Origin: Mogibacterium sp.
GTDB lineage: Bacteria > Bacillota > Clostridia > Peptostreptococcales > Anaerovoracaceae
Length of the DNA stretch: 64,000 nt
Assembly: GCA_017431685.1 (NCBI GenBank)
Contig: JAFRKO010000042.1
Span: 46,242-110,241, forward strand
Reading direction: 5' to 3'
The notes under the pieces are model-generated. The model did no database searches and was not told where the DNA came from. It worked only from the letters and a program-made list of their open reading frames with translations. Positions 40,896 through 49,959 of the stretch are shown here, piece after piece. Position 1 is the stretch's first letter. Each line of letters opens with the position of its first letter. A program made the position numbers and the translations under genes.

Positions 40896-41789
40896 ATGAA
40901 GATCGCAGTAACGGGTGCGAGCGGTTTTATCGGCAGTGAGCTGCTTGCTCTACTGAATAAGAGAGAAGACGTCAGCGTCATAGCACTCACCAGAGATGCT
41001 TCCGGACATGAGGATTCCAAGCGCTGCGAGTGGCGCAGCATGGGCTACTCCTTCGAGAGCCTGGTCAGCGCGCTTGAGGGTGCGGATGTCATCATCCATC
41101 TTGCAGGCGTGCGAGGCACAGAAAACGATCCTGTCAAATTCCTTGTCAATGAGGTGATGACAGACCGCATAGTTCAGGCTATGTGGAGGTGCCATGCGAA
41201 GCGCATAGTATTTGCGTCGACCATGTCGGTATACAACGATGACAGCCTTATACCGTGGACTGAGGACGCGCCTCTTAAAGGCCGATCCTGCTACGGAGAT
41301 TCCAAGGCGAACTGTGAGAATGCGATCAGGAAATACGCGGAGACTCATGATATCACATACGGCATCGCCCGCATTGCCCAGGTGCTGGGCGAGGGCGAAA
41401 AGCGCCGCGGAATGATGAACGTGTTCCTCGATACGGCACGTGATCACGGAACCATAAAAGTGATGGGAAAGAGTGTACTCAGGAAACAGTACATCTACGT
41501 GAAAGACCTGGTCGAAGTGCTTGCTCTGCTGGCGCTGGGCAATGAGAACTACCGCGCCGACAGCAATATCACGGTGAACGTCGGCATGCCGCATGCGTAC
41601 AGCAACCTGGAGGTGGCGCAGATAGTAAATGAAGTTTACGGCAACCCGGTCCCGATCGACTACGACGATTCGTATCCTGAGAAGGGCAGACCTTTCCTCA
41701 TGGATATAGGCAGGTTAAGGAGCGAGCTGGGCTATGAACCTCTCGATATGAAGGATGCTGTCAGAGCGTTCAGAGATAATACAAAGTAA
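40896..41789 (+). CDS. NAD-dependent epimerase/dehydratase (extended SDR)
   Basis: A 297-aa extended short-chain dehydrogenase. GASGFIGSEL (GxxGxxG) opens the Rossmann fold, with the catalytic Ser/Tyr/Lys set as FASTMSVY and YGDSK, and VLGEGEKRRGMM and QYIYVKDLVEV in the substrate half. Such enzymes epimerise, dehydrate or reduce nucleotide sugars. It starts 1 bp after the adenylation gene and is surely co-transcribed. Exact sugar unknown. Confidence 0.88.
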   Translation: MKIAVTGASGFIGSELLALLNKREDVSVIALTRDASGHEDSKRCEWRSMGYSFESLVSALEGADVIIHLAGVRGTENDPVKFLVNEVMTDRIVQAMWRCHAKRIVFASTMSVYNDDSLIPWTEDAPLKGRSCYGDSKANCENAIRKYAETHDITYGIARIAQVLGEGEKRRGMMNVFLDTARDHGTIKVMGKSVLRKQYIYVKDLVEVLALLALGNENYRADSNITVNVGMPHAYSNLEVAQIVNEVYGNPVPIDYDDSYPEKGRPFLMDIGRLRSELGYEPLDMKDAVRAFRDNTK

Positions 41790-41813
41790 AGATTACTGTA
41801 AGATGGGCAGACA

Positions 41814-42761
41814 ATGAAAAAGAAAACACTGACTATTTTAATAATAATAATGCTGATCCTCGTGGTGGCCGCGCTGGCATGGATCCTGCACAAGGGCAGT
41901 GCTGACAACGCCGCACGTGAGCAGGAGAGCGTACAGAGCGAAGAAGCGGCTAAGGAGGAAGAGCAGAGAAAGGCGGAGGAAAAAGCCGCGGAGAAGGAAA
42001 AGGCTGAGCTTTCTGCCGCAGCTTCGCATGTCTATTCCCATCGCGGAACTGAAGGTCCGGAGGAGCACACATTCAAGGCCTACGATGCCGCTATAGAAGC
42101 AGGTTCGCGTTACATAGAACAGGATGTAGTCATATCCGCCGACAAAGTCCTTTACGTATCGCACGATGAAAACGCTCTGGCGATGACCGGCTATAACGGC
42201 ATGTATGAATATATGAGCTCTGAGACCATCGACAGTCTGGAAACAGAAGCGGGCAATAAGATACTGCGTCTGAGTGAAGTTTTCGACAGATACGGCAAGG
42301 ATATAAACTATGTTATAGAGCTGAAATCAAACAGCGATGCGTGCCTCCTTGCTTTTGAAGAGCTGGTGGACAAATACGGACTGAGTGATGTAATAACAGT
42401 TCAGTCGAGGCATGCTGATGCTCTCGAGATACTGGAGCACAAGTATCCGGACATGCCGAAGCTGTTCGTATGCTGGAATCAGGGCGACTTCAATTACGTT
42501 CTGGATCTGCCGTATGTAGATATCATTTCGGTGAGGGCTACTGTCGAGACGGGCATTCTGACTGACAGCAACTGCCAGGCTGCCCACGACGCAGGCAAAA
42601 AGTTCAGCGCGTGGACAATAAGCACAGAAGACGAGATAAAAAAAGCTATCGATATGGGCGTTGATACATACTTTACGAACGACACACCGCTTGCTCTTTC
42701 AATCGAAAAGGATTACGGACTGAAGGTGCGTAAGGAAAGCGGCGCATCAGAAGAGGACTAA
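41814..42761 (+). CDS. Membrane-anchored glycerophosphodiester phosphodiesterase (GDPD)
   Basis: A 315-aa GDPD-family protein with an N-terminal membrane anchor (TLTILIIIMLILVVAALAWI) and a charged Glu/Lys linker. The TIM-barrel domain starts at YSHRGTEGPEEHTFKAYDAA, with YIEQDVVISADKVLYVSHDE supplying the metal and catalytic residues (HR, E.D, HD), then YVIELKSNSD and the C-terminal KFSAWTISTEDEIKKAIDMG. It cleaves glycerophosphodiesters outside the membrane and could trim poly(glycerol-phosphate) teichoic chains or recycle glycerophosphate. Its location in a teichoic locus supports that view. Confidence 0.88.
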   Translation: MKKKTLTILIIIMLILVVAALAWILHKGSADNAAREQESVQSEEAAKEEEQRKAEEKAAEKEKAELSAAASHVYSHRGTEGPEEHTFKAYDAAIEAGSRYIEQDVVISADKVLYVSHDENALAMTGYNGMYEYMSSETIDSLETEAGNKILRLSEVFDRYGKDINYVIELKSNSDACLLAFEELVDKYGLSDVITVQSRHADALEILEHKYPDMPKLFVCWNQGDFNYVLDLPYVDIISVRATVETGILTDSNCQAAHDAGKKFSAWTISTEDEIKKAIDMGVDTYFTNDTPLALSIEKDYGLKVRKESGASEED

Positions 42762-42769
42762 GAAAGAAT

Positions 42770-43723
42770 ATGAGTTATTCAATAGTAATACCTTGTTACA
42801 GATCATCACATACGATCAGGGCCGTAGTCGAAGAGACAGCCGCTGAGATGGAAAGGCTTGGAAAAACGCCTTTCGAATTCGTACTTGTGGATGACTGCTC
42901 TCCGGACGGAGGAGAGACCGTAAAGGCACTCAAGGAACTGGCGGAACAATACGATTATGTAACTTCGGTATGCCTGGCCCATAACGGCGGTCAGCATAAC
43001 GCCATCATCTGCGGACTTAATTACGCAGAGGGCGATATACTCATCCTTATGGATGATGACGGTCAGACGCATCCGTCACAGCTCGCAACTATGCTGGGCG
43101 GACTCGACGACGATCACGATGTAGTATACGGGTATTATCACAACAAGAAGCATTCGGGTTTCCGCAACTTCGGCTCCTGGTTCACTCATACTACAGTCAG
43201 GATACTCATAGGCAAGCCGAAAGACATGAAGACATCGAGCTTCGTGTGCATGAAAAAGTATGTAAGAGACAGCATCATCACATACCCGGCACACTATACA
43301 CAGATGCAGGGCCTGATACTGAGGACGGTCTCTGCGAACCGCATCGCGAGCGTTCCTATCGAACACTTCGACCGCGCTTACGGCGAATCAGGCTATACGT
43401 TGAAGAAACTTCTCAGTCTCTGGTCGAATATTGCCGGATTCTCAGTCGTTCCTCTGCAGTTTGCGCAGAAGGCAGGCATATTCATAAGCGCATGCGGATT
43501 CATAGGCATGATAGTACTCATATTCCGCAAGATAGTAAGCAAGACAAAGATCATCGGCTGGACATCGACGATGATGACGATAATATTCTTTGCCGGCATC
43601 ATAATACTGACACTCGGTATTGTCGGCGAGTATGTGGGGCGAATGTTCCTCACAATGGGGAATTACCCTCAATATGTTGTCCGTGAAATATACGGCAAAC
43701 GGCAAGCTGAAACTGATAATTAA
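42770..43723 (+). CDS. GtrB/ArnC-type polyprenyl-phosphate glycosyltransferase (GT2)
   Basis: A 317-aa paralogue of the GT2 at 18669. Motifs: [45 protein letters not shown]; two C-terminal membrane helices end in [13 protein letters not shown]. It should load a sugar onto undecaprenyl phosphate. Unlike the first copy it has no adjacent GT-C membrane protein and is followed by rmlB and a WecE-like aminotransferase. A dTDP-activated amino sugar is therefore a candidate donor; this is inference. Confidence 0.87.
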   Translation: MSYSIVIPCYRSSHTIRAVVEETAAEMERLGKTPFEFVLVDDCSPDGGETVKALKELAEQYDYVTSVCLAHNGGQHNAIICGLNYAEGDILILMDDDGQTHPSQLATMLGGLDDDHDVVYGYYHNKKHSGFRNFGSWFTHTTVRILIGKPKDMKTSSFVCMKKYVRDSIITYPAHYTQMQGLILRTVSANRIASVPIEHFDRAYGESGYTLKKLLSLWSNIAGFSVVPLQFAQKAGIFISACGFIGMIVLIFRKIVSKTKIIGWTSTMMTIIFFAGIIILTLGIVGEYVGRMFLTMGNYPQYVVREIYGKRQAETDN

Positions 43724-43742
43724 AAAAGGAGACAGAACAGAC

Positions 43743-44762
43743 ATGAAGATCTTGGTCACCGGCGCAGCCGGATTTATCGGAAGCAATTTCGTATTTCATA
43801 TGCTGGAAGCGCATCCTGACTATGATATCGTAGGTCTGGATGCTCTCACATACGCGGGCAATCTGGAGACACTTGCTCCGGTAATTGACGAACCGCATTT
43901 CAAATTCGTAAAGGCTGATATAACGGATGCAGCCACAATCGACCAACTCTTTGCTGAAGAGAAATTTGATATAGTCGTAAATTTTGCAGCAGAGTCTCAT
44001 GTAGACAGATCGATCGAGGATCCGGGGCTGTTCCTCAGAACCAACATCCTAGGCACACAGGTGCTGATGGACGCTTCGCTTAAGTATGGAGTAAAGAGAT
44101 TCCATCAGGTAGGTACTGACGAAGTGTACGGAGACCTGCCTCTTGACAGACCTGATCTCTTCTTCGTTGAAACAATGCCTCTGACAGCTTCAAGCCCTTA
44201 CTCAGCATCAAAGGCTTCTGCCGACCTGCTTGCAATGGCATATCACAGGACGTTCGGACTTCCTGTAACTATCAGCAGATGCAGCAACAACTACGGTCCT
44301 TACCAGTTCCCAGAGAAGCTGATCCCTCTGATGATAGCAAATGCTACAGCTGACAAGCCGCTCCCGGTCTACGGGGAGGGCCTCAATGTAAGAGACTGGC
44401 TTTATGTTGAGGATCACTGCAGAGCGATAGATCTCGTCATTCATGACGGAAGAGTCGGCGAAGTCTACAATATCGGCGGACACAATGAGAAAGCCAATAT
44501 TGAAGTTGTTAAGATCATTCTCGAACAGCTTGGCAAGCCAGAGAGCCTCATCACTTATGTAACAGACAGAAAAGGCCATGATCAGAGATATGCGATCGAC
44601 CCTACAAAGATCCATAACGAACTCGGCTGGCTGCCTGAAACAAAGTTCGAGGATGGTATCCGCAAGACTATACAGTGGTATATTGATAACGAAGATTGGT
44701 GGAAGAATATAATCAGTGGCGAGTATCAACAGTACTACGAGAAGATGTACGGCAACAGATAG
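43743..44762 (+). CDS. rmlB: dTDP-glucose 4,6-dehydratase
   Basis: A 339-aa RmlB. It makes dTDP-4-keto-6-deoxyglucose from dTDP-glucose. Motifs: [59 protein letters not shown], catalytic YSASKASAD and [20 protein letters not shown], all characteristic of RmlB. ATG 43743 has AAGGAG upstream; the longer frame to 43620 overlaps the GT2 gene and is not family-like. No rmlA, rmlC or rmlD is in the window, and the next gene is an aminotransferase, so the product probably goes to a 4-amino-4,6-dideoxy sugar rather than rhamnose. Confidence 0.95.
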   Translation: MKILVTGAAGFIGSNFVFHMLEAHPDYDIVGLDALTYAGNLETLAPVIDEPHFKFVKADITDAATIDQLFAEEKFDIVVNFAAESHVDRSIEDPGLFLRTNILGTQVLMDASLKYGVKRFHQVGTDEVYGDLPLDRPDLFFVETMPLTASSPYSASKASADLLAMAYHRTFGLPVTISRCSNNYGPYQFPEKLIPLMIANATADKPLPVYGEGLNVRDWLYVEDHCRAIDLVIHDGRVGEVYNIGGHNEKANIEVVKIILEQLGKPESLITYVTDRKGHDQRYAIDPTKIHNELGWLPETKFEDGIRKTIQWYIDNEDWWKNIISGEYQQYYEKMYGNR

Positions 44763-44773
44763 GGAGGCTAGAG

Positions 44774-45901
44774 ATGATACCTTTCAATAGACCTCCGTTC
44801 ATAGGAACGGAAAAGGAATATATAAACCAGGCAATAGATAATCACAAGATATGCGGAGACGGAGAGTTCAGTAAAAAATGCCATACATGGCTGGAAAACA
44901 GAACCGGTGTGTCTAAGGCGCTTCTGGTTACCTCCGGGTCGACTGCACTTGATATGGCAGCTATCCTTTCAGAAATAGGACCGGGTGATGAAGTAATCCT
45001 TCCATCATATACTTTCGTTTCCACCGCTAATGCATTTGTTCTGAGAGGGGCAAGTCTGGTATTTGTTGATATCCGTCCTGATACTCAGAATATCGATGAG
45101 AAACTTATTGAAGAAGCCATCACGGAAAAGACTAAAGTCATTGCACCGGTGCATTATGCAGGTGTAGGCTGCGAGATGGATACCATAATGGACATTGCAA
45201 AACAGCATGGCCTTATCGTAGTAGAGGATGCTGCTCAGGGTGTAATATCCACATATAAAGGAAAGGCTTTGGGCTCAATCGGAGATTACGGATGCTATAG
45301 TTTCCATGAAACCAAGAATTACAGCATGGGTGAAGGTGGAGCGCTGATGATCAGAGAAGAGAAAAATGTCGACAAAGCGGAGATCATCAGAGAGAAAGGT
45401 ACTGACAGAAGCAGATTCCTCAAAGGTATGATTGATAAGTATACGTGGGTGGATATGGGCTCATCATATCTTCCAAGCGATATCAATGCTGCATATCTGT
45501 ATGCTCAGCTTGAGGAAGCGGATATGATAAATGCCAACAGGAGAGCGAGTTGGGACGTATATTATGAAATGCTAACACCTCTTGCGGAGACAGGAAGGAT
45601 AGAGCTCCCTGTAGTGCCGGAGGAATGCGTACACAATTCGCATATGTTCTATATCAAAACAGCTGATCTCGATGAGCGGACAGCTCTGGCAGCTTTTCTT
45701 AAGGAAAACGGAATTGGAAGCGCTTTCCACTATGTACCGCTCCACAGTGCGCCGGCAGGAAAGAAATTCGGCAGGTTCCACGGAGAAGACAGATACACGA
45801 CAAACACATTCGAGCGTCTGCTGAGACTGCCGATGTACTATGGGCTCGGAACCGATAACGTCGAGTTCGTCTGTGAAAAAGTAAAGGAATTCTACAGATA
45901 A
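44774..45901 (+). CDS. wecE: DegT/DnrJ/EryC1 aminotransferase, WecE-like
   Basis: A 375-aa PLP-dependent sugar aminotransferase. It starts MIPFNRPPFIGTEKEYINQA, a hallmark of WecE/RffA (dTDP-4-keto-6-deoxyglucose to dTDP-4-amino-4,6-dideoxygalactose). SGSTALDMAAILSEIGPGDE, IVVEDAAQG and the PLP lysine in SFHETKNYSMGEGGAL complete the picture. ATG 44774 follows AGGGAGG. It lies 11 bp after rmlB, whose product is its expected substrate, so together they make an amino-dideoxy-sugar nucleotide for the wall polymer. Confidence 0.92.
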   Translation: MIPFNRPPFIGTEKEYINQAIDNHKICGDGEFSKKCHTWLENRTGVSKALLVTSGSTALDMAAILSEIGPGDEVILPSYTFVSTANAFVLRGASLVFVDIRPDTQNIDEKLIEEAITEKTKVIAPVHYAGVGCEMDTIMDIAKQHGLIVVEDAAQGVISTYKGKALGSIGDYGCYSFHETKNYSMGEGGALMIREEKNVDKAEIIREKGTDRSRFLKGMIDKYTWVDMGSSYLPSDINAAYLYAQLEEADMINANRRASWDVYYEMLTPLAETGRIELPVVPEECVHNSHMFYIKTADLDERTALAAFLKENGIGSAFHYVPLHSAPAGKKFGRFHGEDRYTTNTFERLLRLPMYYGLGTDNVEFVCEKVKEFYR

Positions 45902-45920
45902 TCAGGACTGGAGGGATATG

Positions 45921-47567
45921 ATGCCCGCTAAGGAAGCCCGCCCGCTTATAGGGCTGCTGACAAGGAATATACGTGAAGAAAACGGCAAGCTGATTGCGAG
46001 CGGTCTTTGTATACTTAAATTTTCAGGAAAAAAGAAGGTTATCGACACAGAAAGAGTCAGGATCGATGTTCCGGTCTGCCGGAATGCCGCAAAGCTGAGC
46101 TTCAGCAAAAGATACGGAACACCTGCCCCTATGGGATACCGCCTGAATTCATACCGCATGGAGTTCGATATAGCGGAAGTAAGGGATTTTGATATCCAGA
46201 ACAAGCTTCTTGTGGTATACACTGACGAAAAAGGCGTGGAATACAGCGGCAGAGTCCTTTATGACGCAGCCGATTTAAGGCACGGCAAAAACAAGAACAG
46301 TAAAATATTCGTTCATGATGATTTCTCGGTCTACTTCAGGCAGAACATCCATAATACTACATTTCTTACCGTAAGGGATCCTAACCAGTATGACTATCCT
46401 GAAGGACAGAAACGCATTGAGAAAGCTCACCGCAGAGCCGCTAAGATGAAAGACAGCGACATAGTGCTGCTTTACGAGAAGAAGTGCCAGAAGTATGAAG
46501 AGAGCGCGTCAGTTCTCTATGAGAAGCTTATCGACATGGGCTATGAAAATGTGTACTTCATTGTCGACAAATCGATCCCGGCTGTACAGGAACTGCCGGA
46601 AAAGTATAAAAAGAACCTCATAGACAAAGACAGCGACCAGCATCTGGAGTATTTCTTTGCAAGCAACAAATTCATCTCGACTGAAACGATAGAGCATGCT
46701 CTTCAGCTCCGTGTGGCCAACAAGTATGCCCAGGACAAGATCAATACGAATACAGGCGACATGATGTATGTTTTCCTGCAGCACGGACCGACATACATGG
46801 TGTCGCTGAACATGGATCTCAGGAACGGATTCCGCAAAAAGACGGATTACAAGCTCCATAAGACCGTTGTTTCATCAAAGCTCGAAGCAGAGCATTTCAT
46901 CGAACTGGGCGGCATGAGCATGGATGATCTGTATATCACCGGCATGGCAAAGTTCGATAGAAGCGTGCGCAATGAAGGTGCTGACCGCATCGTCATAATG
47001 CCTACATGGCGCAGATGGGAAACGAATCAGGCGAGGGACGACATAAAGCAGACCAATTATTACAGAATGGTACGCCTGATGTATGAGTCGGTGCCTGAAG
47101 ATCTCAGAGACAAGGTTATAATCCTGCCTCACCCGCTGATGGCGGAAAGATTTGCAGACATACCGGCGGACAGCGAGGACTCTGAGTTCAGCAGCAAAAT
47201 ACTCATAACCGACCGCTACGAGCCGGTGCTCAGAGACTGTGAGGTACTGATCACCGACTATTCATCCATCTCGTATGACGCATATTACAGAGGAGCCAAG
47301 GTAGTGTTCTACTGGGCAGAGAAAGACGAATGCATGACTCATTACGGCGAGGGCACGAAGCTTATGCTTAACCTTGACAACGTGTTCGGCCCGGTCGCGA
47401 TGACGGGACCTGAGATAACTGCGGCGATCAGGGAAACTTACGGAAAAGAGCAGGATCCGGTTTATCTTGACCGCTACAGCAAGATAATTGAATTCCATGA
47501 TGGAAAGAACACAGAACGCATAATTGAACATCTGATAAAAGACGGGGTACTGACGGAGCTGAAATGA
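45921..47567 (+). CDS. TagF-like CDP-glycerol glycerophosphotransferase
   Basis: A 548-aa TagF-type enzyme with an N-terminal beta domain (~1-125) and a PF04464 C-terminal domain: YENVYFIVDKSIPAVQELPE, FLQHGPTYMVSLNM, VVSSKLEAEHFIELG, VIMPTWRRWET, ILPHPLMAERF and ITDYSSISYDAYYRGAKVVF. It is closer to teichoic polymerases than to single-unit primers. Two ATGs (45918, 45921) are possible; GGAGGG spacing favours 45921. Its stop overlaps the next start (ATGA). It likely extends a poly(glycerol- or ribitol-phosphate) chain. Confidence 0.87.
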   Translation: MPAKEARPLIGLLTRNIREENGKLIASGLCILKFSGKKKVIDTERVRIDVPVCRNAAKLSFSKRYGTPAPMGYRLNSYRMEFDIAEVRDFDIQNKLLVVYTDEKGVEYSGRVLYDAADLRHGKNKNSKIFVHDDFSVYFRQNIHNTTFLTVRDPNQYDYPEGQKRIEKAHRRAAKMKDSDIVLLYEKKCQKYEESASVLYEKLIDMGYENVYFIVDKSIPAVQELPEKYKKNLIDKDSDQHLEYFFASNKFISTETIEHALQLRVANKYAQDKINTNTGDMMYVFLQHGPTYMVSLNMDLRNGFRKKTDYKLHKTVVSSKLEAEHFIELGGMSMDDLYITGMAKFDRSVRNEGADRIVIMPTWRRWETNQARDDIKQTNYYRMVRLMYESVPEDLRDKVIILPHPLMAERFADIPADSEDSEFSSKILITDRYEPVLRDCEVLITDYSSISYDAYYRGAKVVFYWAEKDECMTHYGEGTKLMLNLDNVFGPVAMTGPEITAAIRETYGKEQDPVYLDRYSKIIEFHDGKNTERIIEHLIKDGVLTELK

Positions 47568-48637
47568 GAGTAAGAATTGTTGCCGTCATACTGTCTGTGG
47601 TGCTCGTACTGCCGATGCCTGTGTTCGCGGTTGGAGGAACTCCTTCAAAAGGCCATGGCGTGACTTTCGATGACTCCGCGTACAGAACGCTGAGGAACAG
47701 GTCCGTAAGGGCAAAAAAGATCAAAAAAGTCGAGCTCCGTACCCTGATAAAAGAAAACAGCGACGGTTATTCCGTGGTTCAGGGAGGGTGTACTGACGGC
47801 AAATACGCATACTATCTGATGGTATCGTCGTATACCCAGAATGGCAGAATACTGAAAGTAAATCTAAAAAACCACAAGGTGGTCAAAAGGTCAAAAGTCC
47901 TGAACACCTGGCATGGCAACGGCATGGCGTATGACAGCAAAAGAAAAAAGCTTGTAGTCATCGCGCGTGAGCATAGAAAACAGGAGATAACCATCATCGA
48001 TGCCAGAACGCTGAGAGTCAGCAGGCAGGAAGATGTTAAATATGATTACTTTGAATTAGCCGGAAAAGATTCGCTTACCGGAACACATCAGCGGCAGGGG
48101 CTGGCGGCTATCGCGTATGTTAAGCGGTATGACTGCTATGTCGCGCTTGAAAGAACATATAAGAATCTGCTGTTCTTTGACCCTGTTACGTTTGAAGCTA
48201 TCGGCATGGCGTACACGGATATAATGGAGGATTATCCGGGAACATATCAGGCGATGGATGCCGATGATAAGTACGTTTATCTGCTGCTGAGTTACTACAG
48301 CAAAGGCGGAGAGGTGCAGCCATATAACCGCATTCTCGCGCTTGACTGGAACAGTGAGAACCTGCTTCCGGTAGTCAACGGCGAGCTGCTCTATGTACCT
48401 GAAGCCTGGAGCTGCAATAACAACGGCAGCGGGAAACCGGACGCAGTTATAAGGGTCAAAACCAACCACGAAGCAGAGAATATTTATCATACGACCGATA
48501 AAAAAGGCAGAGAACACTTTTACATGTCCGAGTATTATGGAAGGTATGCCTATAAAAAGGTTAAGGTAAATGGCAAACGGAAGAAACAGCTTTACTTCAA
48601 AAGAAGCGGATATGTCTATGATCTGGGCATCATCTGA
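47564..48637 (+). CDS. Secreted beta-propeller-like protein
   Basis: A 357-aa exported protein with a short signal peptide (RIVAVILSVVLVLPMPVFA). The body has repeated beta strands such as GGCTDGKYAYYLMVSS, NGRILKVNLKNHKVVKR and QRQGLAAIAYVKRYDCYVA that suggest a propeller fold. Pairs such as NGMAYDSKRKKLVVIAR fit blade strands. It starts inside the stop of the TagF-like gene and is therefore coupled. No enzymatic residues are recognised; it could bind wall polymer. Confidence 0.65.
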   Translation: MRVRIVAVILSVVLVLPMPVFAVGGTPSKGHGVTFDDSAYRTLRNRSVRAKKIKKVELRTLIKENSDGYSVVQGGCTDGKYAYYLMVSSYTQNGRILKVNLKNHKVVKRSKVLNTWHGNGMAYDSKRKKLVVIAREHRKQEITIIDARTLRVSRQEDVKYDYFELAGKDSLTGTHQRQGLAAIAYVKRYDCYVALERTYKNLLFFDPVTFEAIGMAYTDIMEDYPGTYQAMDADDKYVYLLLSYYSKGGEVQPYNRILALDWNSENLLPVVNGELLYVPEAWSCNNNGSGKPDAVIRVKTNHEAENIYHTTDKKGREHFYMSEYYGRYAYKKVKVNGKRKKQLYFKRSGYVYDLGII

Positions 48638-48663
48638 AAGGAAAGGATTCTCATCTTAGAACA

Positions 48664-49959
48664 ATGATAACAGGAGTAAACTATTATCTCAGCAGGATCA
48701 TAGAGGCGCTGATCATCAGCGTGCTTGTCGCATACCTGACAGCTCCGCTCAGCATACGCTTAGCGCATAAGCTTGGTGTGATCGACAAGCCGAAGGATGC
48801 CAGAAGAGTCCACAAGAAACCGATACCGCGTTTCGGAGGCATGGCAATATTCCTGGGCTCAATGGCGGCTATGACGATACCTGCGGGCATGAACAGCAGG
48901 ATCAAAGCAGCTATGATAGGCGGACTTCTGATGTACCTGCTCGGAATATGGGATGATATAAAGGATATCAAGCCGGTCGTCAAATTTCTGGGGCAGTTCA
49001 TAATTGCGAGCATCGTTTACGCGCTCGGCATCAGGATCACATTCATAAGCAACTTTTTCGGAGCGACAGTTACGGATTCACATGCCAACGTCATACTGAG
49101 CGCCGGCGTTGCCTATATAATCACTGTGCTGTGGATAATCGGCATCACCAATGCCGTGAACCTGATGGACGGACTTGATGGTCTGGCGGCTGGATCGGTA
49201 GCCATAATGTCGCTCTCGCTGGCTTATATAGCGTACATCCACGGTGCAAGGCTGGGCTCGATGCCGGTCTGCATAGCTTTGGTAGCGGTAGCGGGAGGAT
49301 GCATAGGATTCCTGCCGTACAACTTTTCGCCGGCGAAAACGTTCATGGGTGATGGTGGCGCCTTATACCTGGGGTATATGATAGCGGTGCTTTCGGTCAT
49401 ATCACCGCTGAAACGTGCCACAGTCGTGGGAGCAATCATACCGATGCTTACGCTCGCGGTCCCTATCTTCGATACCATGTTCGCTATGCTCAGGCGTATG
49501 CTCAGACATGAATCGATCATGAAGGCGGATAAAGGCCACCTGCATCATCACCTGATGGCCGCGGGCTTCGGCCAGAGACGATCCGTGCTGATCATGTACG
49601 GAATAGTCGGTATTATGGGAGAGGTAGCCATACTTATAAGCAGAGAGCTTTACAAAGACGCGATTCCTCTGTTCCTCATAGCATGTCTCTACCTGGGAAT
49701 CATAATAATACCGAAGAGGCCAAAGAAAGGTCTTAAAACGATCATAACCCAGGATGTGAGTGAGATAGAAAAAGAAAACTTTGTTGATTATCTCAACTAC
49801 GAGCGCCAGCGCCGGAAGGAACTGCGTGCAAAAGCGGCAGAGCAGGTGGCTGCGGAATTCGCAGAAGAAGCTTCACCTGATATCGACAGAGATATAGAAG
49901 AATATTTAAAAAAGCTTGAACCGGCAAGCGGAGAAGTAAAGGAAGAAGGAAACGGGTAA
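48664..49959 (+). CDS. tagO: TagO/WecA-family undecaprenyl-phosphate sugar-1-phosphate transferase
   Basis: A 431-aa polyprenyl-phosphate GlcNAc-1-phosphate transferase-family protein with about 10-11 membrane helices. Motifs in order: DKPKDARRVHKKPIPRFGG, IWDDIKDIKP, NAVNLMDGLDGLAAGS, FMGDGGALYLG and the His-rich HLHHHLMAAGFGQRR. This enzyme starts wall teichoic acid synthesis by moving sugar-1-phosphate onto undecaprenyl phosphate. A cytoplasmic acidic tail of ~75 residues extends beyond the usual length. It is directly followed by an LCP-family gene, joining the first and last steps of the pathway. Confidence 0.92.
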   Translation: MITGVNYYLSRIIEALIISVLVAYLTAPLSIRLAHKLGVIDKPKDARRVHKKPIPRFGGMAIFLGSMAAMTIPAGMNSRIKAAMIGGLLMYLLGIWDDIKDIKPVVKFLGQFIIASIVYALGIRITFISNFFGATVTDSHANVILSAGVAYIITVLWIIGITNAVNLMDGLDGLAAGSVAIMSLSLAYIAYIHGARLGSMPVCIALVAVAGGCIGFLPYNFSPAKTFMGDGGALYLGYMIAVLSVISPLKRATVVGAIIPMLTLAVPIFDTMFAMLRRMLRHESIMKADKGHLHHHLMAAGFGQRRSVLIMYGIVGIMGEVAILISRELYKDAIPLFLIACLYLGIIIIPKRPKKGLKTIITQDVSEIEKENFVDYLNYERQRRKELRAKAAEQVAAEFAEEASPDIDRDIEEYLKKLEPASGEVKEEGNG

